Source: Rhodocyclales bacterium
GTDB taxonomy: Bacteria > Pseudomonadota > Gammaproteobacteria > Burkholderiales > Rhodocyclaceae
Direction of reading: 5' to 3'
Assembly: GCA_028292505.1 (NCBI GenBank)
Contig: JAQGMF010000009.1
Span: 1 to 64,000, forward strand
Length of the DNA: 64,000 nucleotides
The notes under the pieces were generated by a model, which did not search any database, was not told the DNA's origin, and saw only the letters and a program-made list of their open reading frames with translations. Made by a program: the position numbers and the translations under genes. Shown here piece after piece: positions 18,705 to 25,990 of the stretch (within the stretch, counting starts at the first letter, position 1; each line of letters starts with the position of its first letter).

Positions 18705-18782
18705 ATAATCGAGGGTTTCCAAGACAGACACTTGCTCGCACGACGTCATGCGCGCAACTTTGTCATCGCTCATTCAAAAGTC

Positions 18783-19589
18783 ATGCATCCAATACTGAAC
18801 ATTGCCATCAAGGCAGCGCGGCGCGGCGCCACGGTCATCAACCGCGCATCTCTCGATCTCGATCTACTCGAAGTCCAGACCAAACAGCCAAAGGATTTTG
18901 TCACCGAGGTGGACCGCGCTGCCGAAGCGGCGATCATCGACACGATTCACGAAGCCTACCCCGAGCACAGCATTCTAGCAGAGGAGTCCGGCAGCTCTGG
19001 CGGCACGGCTGATGGCGAATTCCAGTGGATCATCGACCCTCTCGACGGCACCACCAATTTCATCCACGGCTTTCCACAGTACGCGGTGTCGATTGGCGTC
19101 GCGCAAAACGGTGTGATTCAGCATGGCGTGATTTATGACCCCAACCGCAACGAACTCTTCACAGCCAGTCGCGGCAAGGGGGCATTCCTCAATGACAGAC
19201 GCATTCGCGTCGCAAAGCGAACCCGTCTGGGCGAAGCCTTGATCGGCACTGGTTTTCCGTTTCGCAATTTTGAACATATCGACGCCTATCTCAAAATGTT
19301 CCGCGATCTGGCGGAGAAGACAGCAGGCTTGCGTCGCCCAGGCGCTGCTGCGCTAGATCTGGCTTACGTGGCAAGCGGTCGCACGGACGGCTTCTTCGAG
19401 ATTGGTCTTTCGCCCTGGGACATCGCAGCAGGCGCCCTGCTGGTACAAGAAGCCGGAGGTTTAGTCAGCGACTTTGCCGGCGAAGGCGACTATCTCAAGA
19501 CGGGCAATCTCGTAGCCGGCTCTCCCAAGATTTTTGGCCAACTGCTGCCGATCATTCAAAGCCACTGCGACGAGGCTCTCAGAGCCTAA
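18783..19589 (+). CDS. suhB: Inositol-1-monophosphatase SuhB
   Basis: 268 residues from ATG 18783. Metal-binding motifs are in order: [35 protein letters not shown] and [18 protein letters not shown]. Besides inositol phosphatase activity, SuhB is known in E. coli as a factor in rRNA transcription antitermination and processing. It is divergent from trmJ, the usual neighbour arrangement. Confidence 0.96.
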   Translation: MHPILNIAIKAARRGATVINRASLDLDLLEVQTKQPKDFVTEVDRAAEAAIIDTIHEAYPEHSILAEESGSSGGTADGEFQWIIDPLDGTTNFIHGFPQYAVSIGVAQNGVIQHGVIYDPNRNELFTASRGKGAFLNDRRIRVAKRTRLGEALIGTGFPFRNFEHIDAYLKMFRDLAEKTAGLRRPGAAALDLAYVASGRTDGFFEIGLSPWDIAAGALLVQEAGGLVSDFAGEGDYLKTGNLVAGSPKIFGQLLPIIQSHCDEALRA

Positions 19590-19675
19590 TTTGTGAATGT
19601 CCGGCGAAATCATCTGTCATTGTGCATAGGAGTGCATAAGGATGGTGTCCGCTATTGTTTAATGGTGGACACTAT

Positions 19676-19850
19676 GGAAGAGGTCGTCAGGCCCAAGCGC
19701 GTGAAGCGCCGGTCTTGGATCGGCGTATTGCCAATCGGGAACGACTGCAATCCGAAGTCCATGCCTGGCAGCAAACCCGCAATGAGAAAAAGCGAACCAT
19801 CGAGTGGAGCTTTACTCGATAGGATGCAGATCGAAAGATGGGGCGCCATC
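19676..19850 (+). pseudogene. Remnant of an IS630-family transposase C-terminus
   Basis: In one frame this reads EAPVLDRRIANRERLQSEV, then HAWQQTRNEKKRTIEWSFTR, a TAG stop at 19820-19822, then DADRKMGRH. This matches the C-terminal pattern I know for IS630-type transposases (LDRRI, W..QRN, I.W.FT..DAR.KL.R). The N-terminal catalytic part is missing and the frame has a stop, so it is a dead fragment. No terminal inverted repeats were found. It fills most of the 310 nt gap after suhB. Confidence 0.65.
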
Positions 19851-19899
19851 ATGTTTCACAATTTACGTGTTGATATGCCAACCCGCGCTGAGAGCCTCA

Positions 19900-20400
19900 A
19901 TGTCTGACCTTGAATATGATTCACCCGTCATCGTGAATGAACCCGGCCTTTGGAGCGACAAAGGTTGGACGGCCCGCGTCATCAAGAATCAGGATGATGA
20001 CGGCTGGGCCGTTGAGATGATCCTCGACGGTGAACCAGAGCCGGCACTGGTCGGGCCCTGGACCATGGGCCGCGACAAGAAGAACCCGAAGCCGCTTGAC
20101 GCATTCGCGTTCAGCACCCTGGTCAAGACCGCTTCGGAAGTGATCCGCCGCCACGAGCAACATCAACATGCGATGCTGCACAAGAGCATCTCAGTGGATA
20201 TGCCAGATGGCCGTATCAACGTCACGCTGAAAATCGTACCTGACGAAGACAGTCCCTATGCGTTGCTCGCAGCCTGCGACGAAGATGGCGAACAGCTCGC
20301 GCAGGTTCGCGTAGGGCCTGAATTCAAATTCAATACTGCGAGCGCCACCGCGTGGATTGAAGACGAGTTCCGCAAACCGGGGACCGATGAGAGTCAATGA
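19900..20400 (+). CDS. Conserved-looking hypothetical protein, acidic
   Basis: 166 residues from ATG 19900 (MSDLEYDSPVIVNEPG); an upstream start at 19804 would run through the IS remnant. No signal peptide or membrane segment. It has a mixed alpha/beta pattern with GWAVEMILDGEPEPALVGPW in the first third and an acidic, Asp/Glu-rich second half ending EDEFRKPGTDESQ. Codon use is like its neighbours, and the smooth hydrophobic pattern suggests a real gene. I do not recognise the family. No obvious operon partner: IS remnant upstream, 220 nt gap without a gene downstream. Confidence 0.7.
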   Translation: MSDLEYDSPVIVNEPGLWSDKGWTARVIKNQDDDGWAVEMILDGEPEPALVGPWTMGRDKKNPKPLDAFAFSTLVKTASEVIRRHEQHQHAMLHKSISVDMPDGRINVTLKIVPDEDSPYALLAACDEDGEQLAQVRVGPEFKFNTASATAWIEDEFRKPGTDESQ

Positions 20401-20620
20401 CAAGCACGTAACCCATCCTCGGCGGAAGATTTGCATGCGGAGGCATGTTGGTAGGTCGAATGATTCGGGGGCGTTATCCGACATTGGTCATCTGGCAAGT
20501 ATCCCAAACGCGGAGTTCATTGCCGCTATTCAGACAGCATGCTTGCCGTCGCCCGAAAGTACGCTTCTTGAACTGCGCACGATTCATTAAGCTGCACAGC
20601 TTCGCAAACGGAGATGTGCC

Positions 20621-21481
20621 ATGCATAGAAGACGCTTTGTCGCAGCATCGGTTCTCGGGCTCTTCTGCCTGAAGCTCAGCCGCACGGCACAAGCTGCCGA
20701 CAGCAATATCCTCCTCGCCAATGTCTATCACGATGACATAGACCCGGCCGATTACTGGGTCAGCGAAAAACTCGATGGCGTGCGCGGCGTGTGGGATGGC
20801 AAGACCTTGCGCCACCGCAGCGGCAATCTCGTGCACGCGCCGAAATGGTTCACCGATGCCCTGCCACCTGTTCCTCTTGATGGCGAAATGTGGATCGCGC
20901 GTCAAAGCTTCGACAAGATTTCCGCCATCGTGCGCAAGGACGTGCCGGTCGACGAAGAATGGCACCAGGTGCGCTACATGATCTTCGAGATGCCCGACGC
21001 GCCCGGTACGATTGGAACCACATTCACCGAACGCATCGCACTGATTCGCGCGACGATTGCCAAGGCAAGTCTGCCCTGGCTACAGCAGATCGAACAATTC
21101 CGCGTTGCCAACCGCAAGGCACTCGCCGCCAAGCTGAAGGAAGTCGTCAAGCTCGGCGCCGAGGGATTGGTCCTGCATCGCGCCGATGCGCCTTATGTGA
21201 CCGGCCGCAGCGATGTGCTGCTCAAACTCAAGCCGATGCTCGATACCGAGGCAAAGGTCGTCGGCCATATTCCTGGCAAGGGTCGCAACACCGGCAAGCT
21301 GGGCGCTTTGCTGGTTGAAACGCCCGAGGGGCGGCGCTTCAAGATCGGTACGGGCTTCTCCGACGCGGACCGCGCCAATCCGCCGCCGATTGGTACGCAG
21401 GTGACTTATCGTTATCGCGATCTGACTTCGACAGGTCTGCCGAAATTTGTGAGTTATCTGCGGGTACGGGATAACTTCTGA
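20621..21481 (+). CDS. ligE: Leadered ATP-dependent DNA ligase (LigE type)
   Basis: 286 residues with an N-terminal export signal (MHRRRFVAASVLGLFCL, cleavage likely after AQA). The ligase core follows: nucleophile Lys50 in SEKLDGVRG, motif III around YMIFEMPD, motif IV EGLVLHRADAPY, motif V LLKLKP, then an OB-fold ending TGLPKFVSYLRVRDNF. This is the minimal periplasmic ligase found in many Gram-negative bacteria and proposed to act on DNA during uptake or in biofilms. Monocistronic in appearance. No competence genes are visible nearby. Confidence 0.9.
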   Translation: MHRRRFVAASVLGLFCLKLSRTAQAADSNILLANVYHDDIDPADYWVSEKLDGVRGVWDGKTLRHRSGNLVHAPKWFTDALPPVPLDGEMWIARQSFDKISAIVRKDVPVDEEWHQVRYMIFEMPDAPGTIGTTFTERIALIRATIAKASLPWLQQIEQFRVANRKALAAKLKEVVKLGAEGLVLHRADAPYVTGRSDVLLKLKPMLDTEAKVVGHIPGKGRNTGKLGALLVETPEGRRFKIGTGFSDADRANPPPIGTQVTYRYRDLTSTGLPKFVSYLRVRDNF

Positions 21482-21569
21482 ACAGTCCCGTGGGCTGGTC
21501 TATTTCATTTTTGACCGCACTTTCCGTAAACACTCGTGCCATCTGTCGATTGAGCAACCGGAGTGTGTC

Positions 21570-22532
21570 ATGCCCGCATTCAGAAGAATCATTGCCTTCA
21601 TTGCAAGCGCTGCCTTCGCCCTGACCTCGGCGACAGCCTTCGCTGAGCGCATCAACTTCGACTCTGCAGCAAGAGACAGCCGCCCGATTCCGATATTCCA
21701 GGGAAAAACGGAATACACCGACCACATCTATGGCGAATTGCAGTTACCGTCCAAGGGCTCCGGGCCTTTTCCAGCGATGGTCATCATGCATTCAAGTCGC
21801 GGCATCGTGGACACCATTTGGGACTGGGCAAGAATGTTCAATGACATGGGCATCGCGACGCTGGTGGTGGATAGCTTCACCCCTCGCGGCCTGACGGAAT
21901 CCAACGCCGACAGACTTACCTTTCCGGCAGGCATAGTGGATTCGCTGCGTGCGCTCAAGGTATTGCAACAAGACCCAAGAATCGATGCCAACAACATCGG
22001 CATAATCGGTTTTTCGCGTGGCGCAATGGCTGCAATGGACTCCAGCTTTGAGCGCTATCGCGTGGGCGTTCTGGGCGCGGATGGCGGAAAATTTGCTTTG
22101 CATATCGTGTTCTATGGCGGCTGCGCGCAATACGCCAAGACCACCGATAGCCCGATTCTGAACTTTGCGGGAACTGATGATGACTTCAACAACGTTGACG
22201 TTTGCCGCAAGGACGCTGAAATCCTCAGCGCACAAGGTACCAAGATCGAACTGGTCGTGTATGAAGGTGCGCTACATGGCTTTGATACAGACTTTCCGCT
22301 GCAAACCATGCCAATGATTCAGAACTTCAAGAATTGCCAGATGCTACAGAGCCTGGATACATTTGAAGCAACTTTAGTGGATGGTCGCTCCCTGAACCCA
22401 GAAGAGCGCACACGCTATGCGCAGAACTGTACCGGCAATGGCGCGGCCCGTGGCGGCAGCCGCAAGTACGCGGCTGCGGCGCGTGAGCGCGTCAAGCTAT
22501 TCGTCGCCGACCACTTCAAATTGCAGCGCTGA
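21570..22532 (+). CDS. Secreted dienelactone hydrolase-family alpha/beta hydrolase
   Basis: 320 residues with a clear signal peptide (RIIAFIASAAFALTSATAFA). Alpha/beta-hydrolase triad candidates: nucleophile Ser in IGFSRGAMA, Asp in FAGTDDDFNN, His in GALHGFDTD. An N-terminal strand with VIMHSSRGI gives the oxyanion region. The C-terminal 60 residues are an extra charged segment with two Cys. Substrate is unknown; known relatives act on lactones or esters. It stands alone between ligE and prfB. Confidence 0.8.
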   Translation: MPAFRRIIAFIASAAFALTSATAFAERINFDSAARDSRPIPIFQGKTEYTDHIYGELQLPSKGSGPFPAMVIMHSSRGIVDTIWDWARMFNDMGIATLVVDSFTPRGLTESNADRLTFPAGIVDSLRALKVLQQDPRIDANNIGIIGFSRGAMAAMDSSFERYRVGVLGADGGKFALHIVFYGGCAQYAKTTDSPILNFAGTDDDFNNVDVCRKDAEILSAQGTKIELVVYEGALHGFDTDFPLQTMPMIQNFKNCQMLQSLDTFEATLVDGRSLNPEERTRYAQNCTGNGAARGGSRKYAAAARERVKLFVADHFKLQR

Positions 22533-22615
22533 TCTGGAGCAAGCGCCGAGCGGAGCTGTTGAACCGGTATAATTGCGGATTGATCTCATCGCACCCGCAG
22601 TGCACACAACCGCCC

Positions 22616-23720
22616 ATGGAAGCCGAACGCATCAACGCCATCAGTAACGCCCTCGCCGATCTGCGCAACCGCGCGGAATCATTGCGGAGGTATCTTTGAC
22701 TACGACAACAAGGCTGAAAAGCTCGTCGAAGTCGGCAAGCAGCTCGAAGACCCGAAGATCTGGGACAACGCCGAGCACGCGCAAGAACTAAGCAAGGAAA
22801 AGAAGTCACTGGAGAACATCGTCCATGTGCTGGACGAGATCAGCTCCGGGCTCAAGGATGGCGCCGAGCTGTTCGAACTCGCCAGTGCCGAAGACGACGA
22901 AGACACTTTCGTCGCAGTCGAAACCGATGTGGCGAACATCGCCAAGAGCGTCGGCGTGCTCGAATTCCGCCGCATGTTCAACAACCCGATGGACCCACAA
23001 CCAGCGTTCATCGAAATCCAGTCTGGCGCGGGCGGCACCGAGGCGCAGGACTGGGCACAGATGCTCGAGCGCATGTACCTACGCTACTGTGAAAAGAAGG
23101 GCTTCAACGTCGAGCTGATGGAAGAATCCGACGGTGATGTCGCCGGCATAAAGAGTGCAACGATCAAGATCACCGGCGACTATGCCTATGGTCATCTGCG
23201 CACGGAAACCGGCATCCATCGCCTGGTGCGCAAGTCGCCGTTCGACTCGAATGCGCGCCGCCACACAAGCTTCGTCTCGGTGTTCGTGTTCCCGGAGGTC
23301 GATGACTCGATCGAGATCGAAATCAATCCATCCGATGTGCGCACCGACACCTATCGCGCGTCCGGCGCGGGGGGTCAGCACATCAACAAGACCGATTCCG
23401 CCGTGCGCCTAACACACGTGCCGACCGGCATCGTCGTGCAGTGTCAGAACGACCGCTCGCAACACCGCAATCGCGACGAAGCCTGGAAGATGCTGCGCGC
23501 CCGCATCTACGAAGCCGAACTGCGCAAGCGCCAGGCCGAGCAGCAGAAGCTCGAAGACTCGAAGAGTGACATCGGCTGGGGCCACCAGATCCGCAGCTAC
23601 GTGCTCGACCAGGGCCGCATCAAGGATCTGCGCACCAACTTCGAAAGCGGCAACACACAGGCCGTACTCGATGGCGATCTGGATGACTTCATCCAGGCCA
23701 GTCTGAAGCAAGGCGTCTGA
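22616..23720 (+). CDS. prfB: Peptide chain release factor 2 with programmed +1 frameshift
   Basis: RF2 terminates translation at UGA and UAA. The gene is split: ATG 22616 opens 27 codons ending at TGA 22697-22699; after a +1 shift, reading resumes at GAC 22698 and runs 340 codons to 23720, giving about 367 residues (E. coli 365). Domain motifs: RF2 tripeptide region [18 protein letters not shown] (peptidyl hydrolysis GGQ) and the anticodon-recognition region near [15 protein letters not shown]. The frameshift signal is annotated separately. In E. coli prfB is followed by lysS; here about 6.5 kb of other genes intervene. Confidence 0.96.
22686..22700 (+). promoter_or_regulatory. prfB autoregulatory frameshift site
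   Basis: GGAGG, a 3-nt spacer (TAT), then CTT TGA C. This is the canonical RF2 arrangement: an internal Shine-Dalgarno close to a slippery CTT codon before an in-frame UGA. When RF2 is scarce, the ribosome shifts +1 and makes more RF2. Confidence 0.97.
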
Positions 23721-23727
23721 GCAAGCG

Positions 23728-25023
23728 ATGGCGACAGCAGCCATGACAACGGCATCGAGCAGCGCATCTCTCGATTTCAATCTGCAAAGCTTCCTCATGC
23801 CGGGCGTCGAGCCTGACGACGTGCCCACGCTATGGGCGCTCGTTCGCGCACGCCCGCTGGTGGACACTTTCATCACGCTGTTCCGTGGCGGGGAGGAGGA
23901 AGTCTTCATTCGCCTGCATGTGCTGCGCGAAATCGGCGCACGTGCCGATCACCCGCGCTGGCTGCCGGAAGAATTACGCCGTCATTTCAGCTACATCGAG
24001 ACGATCAAGCTCGAAACAGTTCTGAAGCGTTTGCGAGAAAACGGCCTGATGGTGTTCGGTGAAGAAGGTAGCTATCAGCTCTCCGACGCCGGCCGTAACG
24101 CGGTGGCTGCGGTTGCCGTGCTGTTGCGCTTCGGTGAAAACGAAGACGCCGAACTCGGCTTTCTCACTACGCAGCTTGCCGGCATGCAGGCCACCGGCAC
24201 GCTCACGCCGGAGATGCTGCAGCACTTGCTGGCCAAGCTGAATGCGCTGACTGCTTCGTTCGAAGACGCGATTGCATCGGGCTCGGAATTCCGCATTCTC
24301 GATGCGCGCTCGCGCCTCTCCGGCAATGTGCGCTGGCTGGAAAAAGGCACGCAGATATTGCGTTCGCTACTGTCGGATGCGGAAGAAATCACACCCGATA
24401 TCGCGCGTACCGCGCATGCCATTGGTCTTGCGCAAAGTCGTCTTGCACGTGTCGATGCGGCCTTCCAGCGCGCGCTCAACAAGATCGAATCGCAACGCGT
24501 GACACTCGGCGCTTCCGGCGTTTCCTCGTCAGACGCAATCAGCTGGTTACGCGGACTGGATATTCGTCGTATCGCCGCGCTGTCCGATGGCGCGATGGGC
24601 GCTGGTCCGCGCACGCAGTTCGTCGCCGGCGGTCACGAGTTGCTCGACCGCGCCGAAAGTGCATTGTCCGAAGAAGTACGGCAGATGGAAGCGGACGCGA
24701 CGCTGCCGCCTTCGGAAGAAGCGCCGATAGACCAGCCGAACGAATCCGAAGATCTGAGCCTGCTGCTCAAACTCTCCGAAAAACTCGCAGGCATTCCGAC
24801 GTCGACGCCTGCACAAAAACTCATTCTCGGCGGCGGTTTCGGCCCGGCGAGCTATCGTCTCTCTTTGCTCTCGCTGCTTGGCAATGAAGAAGCGCAGGCT
24901 GACGGCCCTGTCGCCGACCTTACGCAAATGCCATATGACCTCATGCTTGAAAGTCACCTGATCGAAGTGATGGAAGACGAGGTCTCACATATATCCGCAG
25001 GAAGCGTGGTGCGCCGTGGTTGA
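23728..25023 (+). CDS. Candidate MukF/MksF-like kleisin subunit
   Basis: 431 residues. It begins 7 nt after prfB with a winged-helix-like N-terminal domain (about residues 25-130: IKLETVLKRLRENGLMVFGEEGSY), then a long helical middle, a Ser/Glu/Pro-rich acidic linker near residue 330, and a C-terminal domain ending VIEVMEDEVSHI. Size, domain order and position before a small acidic gene and an SMC ATPase gene match the mksF-mksE-mksB order. Primary sequence alone does not prove kleisin function; the assignment rests mainly on operon context. An alternative start is ATG 23743. Confidence 0.55.
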   Translation: MATAAMTTASSSASLDFNLQSFLMPGVEPDDVPTLWALVRARPLVDTFITLFRGGEEEVFIRLHVLREIGARADHPRWLPEELRRHFSYIETIKLETVLKRLRENGLMVFGEEGSYQLSDAGRNAVAAVAVLLRFGENEDAELGFLTTQLAGMQATGTLTPEMLQHLLAKLNALTASFEDAIASGSEFRILDARSRLSGNVRWLEKGTQILRSLLSDAEEITPDIARTAHAIGLAQSRLARVDAAFQRALNKIESQRVTLGASGVSSSDAISWLRGLDIRRIAALSDGAMGAGPRTQFVAGGHELLDRAESALSEEVRQMEADATLPPSEEAPIDQPNESEDLSLLLKLSEKLAGIPTSTPAQKLILGGGFGPASYRLSLLSLLGNEEAQADGPVADLTQMPYDLMLESHLIEVMEDEVSHISAGSVVRRG

Positions 25024-25035
25024 AAATAAAATCTC

Positions 25036-25141
25036 ACCACGGAGACACAGAGGCACAGAGGGCCACAAAGAAATGCAGTTACCCACCATTGCTCTTTTTG
25101 AATTCCCTCTGAGGCCCTCTGTGCCTCTGTGTCTCTGTGGT
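25036..25141. repeat. Inverted repeat element between the first two SMC-operon genes
   Basis: 28-bp arms at 25036-25063 and 25114-25141 match with one mismatch, with a 50-nt loop. The arms contain GGAGACACAGAGGCACAGAG. This looks like a dispersed palindromic (MITE-like) repeat rather than a designed terminator; in RNA it would form a long stem just before the next gene. Confidence 0.85.
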
Positions 25142-25158
25142 AAAGGAATTTAGACCTC

Positions 25159-25860
25159 ATGGAACACGACATTACCTCTCTCACCGCTCGCCTGCTGGCA
25201 CACCGCTGGTTGCCGCGCAATGACATTCAGGTACGCCGCGCGTTGATCGACGAAGCCTTCCGCCACGAGCTCGAACAACGCCTCGCCAACGTGGGTCTGC
25301 AATTGCTCGACAACCCATTCGCCGAGCATGTGGCGGTTGGCCTGCAGGATGGCGTGCTCGATGCAGTCTTCGGCGGCCGCGATTACCAGGCCAGCACAAT
25401 GGGCCTGACGCGCGATGAGATTGCACTGCTCATCGTCATCTGGGCGCTGATCATCCTGCCGAAACGCGAGCGCCAGCTCGGCCGCCGCACGCGCGAGGAC
25501 GACGGTCAGAATGATATGTTCGGCCAGGAAAAACCCATCGTGCATGGCGACGAAGTTTCAGGCGCGGTGTCCGAAGCTTCGCTGCTTGCCGACTTTGGCA
25601 CGCAGCTCGGTGGCCGCACCAAGATTCGCAATTTCGCGCTCGGCAAGCTCGCCCGCCTCGGCTTCATCGAGCGGCGCGGTGGTTACATTCTCGAAGGTCC
25701 CTTGCTTGACGTGCTGCTCGATTACCGCATCCTCGCCGATCGCATCATCAACGGCACGCTGGCCGATGTGCTCGCTGCGGCGGGCCGCCAGTTGCCCTTG
25801 ATTGAAGGCGACGAGGACGAAGACATTGACCTGGATGATGAAGTTGAGTCACGACGATAA
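25159..25860 (+). CDS. Candidate MukE/MksE-like condensin subunit
   Basis: 233 residues. N-terminal helices (MEHDITSLTARLLAHRWLP), a hydrophobic helix LTRDEIALLIVIWALIILP around residues 80-100, a charged loop, then a winged-helix-like end (IRNFALGKLARLGFIERRGG) and a strongly acidic tail EGDEDEDIDLDDEVE. Length and place between the kleisin candidate and the SMC gene match MksE. Family recognition is indirect, resting on size, fold pattern and context. Confidence 0.55.
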   Translation: MEHDITSLTARLLAHRWLPRNDIQVRRALIDEAFRHELEQRLANVGLQLLDNPFAEHVAVGLQDGVLDAVFGGRDYQASTMGLTRDEIALLIVIWALIILPKRERQLGRRTREDDGQNDMFGQEKPIVHGDEVSGAVSEASLLADFGTQLGGRTKIRNFALGKLARLGFIERRGGYILEGPLLDVLLDYRILADRIINGTLADVLAAAGRQLPLIEGDEDEDIDLDDEVESRR

Positions 25861-25870
25861 ATACTTGAAC

Positions 25871-25955
25871 GTCATTCTCGCGAAAGCGGGAATCTACTTC
25901 TGCCGCACCAAGCAGCATCGAGGTGCAAGTGGATTCCCGCTTTCGCGGGAATGAC
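25871..25955. repeat. Short palindromic repeat with TTCCCGC-type arms
   Basis: 24-nt arms at 25871-25894 and 25932-25955 are nearly perfect inverted copies (GTCATT...GGGAATC and its complement). The same arm sequence recurs at 31835-32064 and 41667-41737, so this is a dispersed genomic repeat. Here it sits just upstream of the SMC gene. Confidence 0.85.
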
Positions 25956-25990
25956 GGAGTTTAAATATCCAAAATAAATAACGAGACCAT

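Noticed and set aside
24075-24614. 179-aa minus-strand ORF inside the kleisin candidate
   Set aside because: A Ser/Arg-rich shadow ORF of a GC-rich gene; the plus frame has the better protein pattern.
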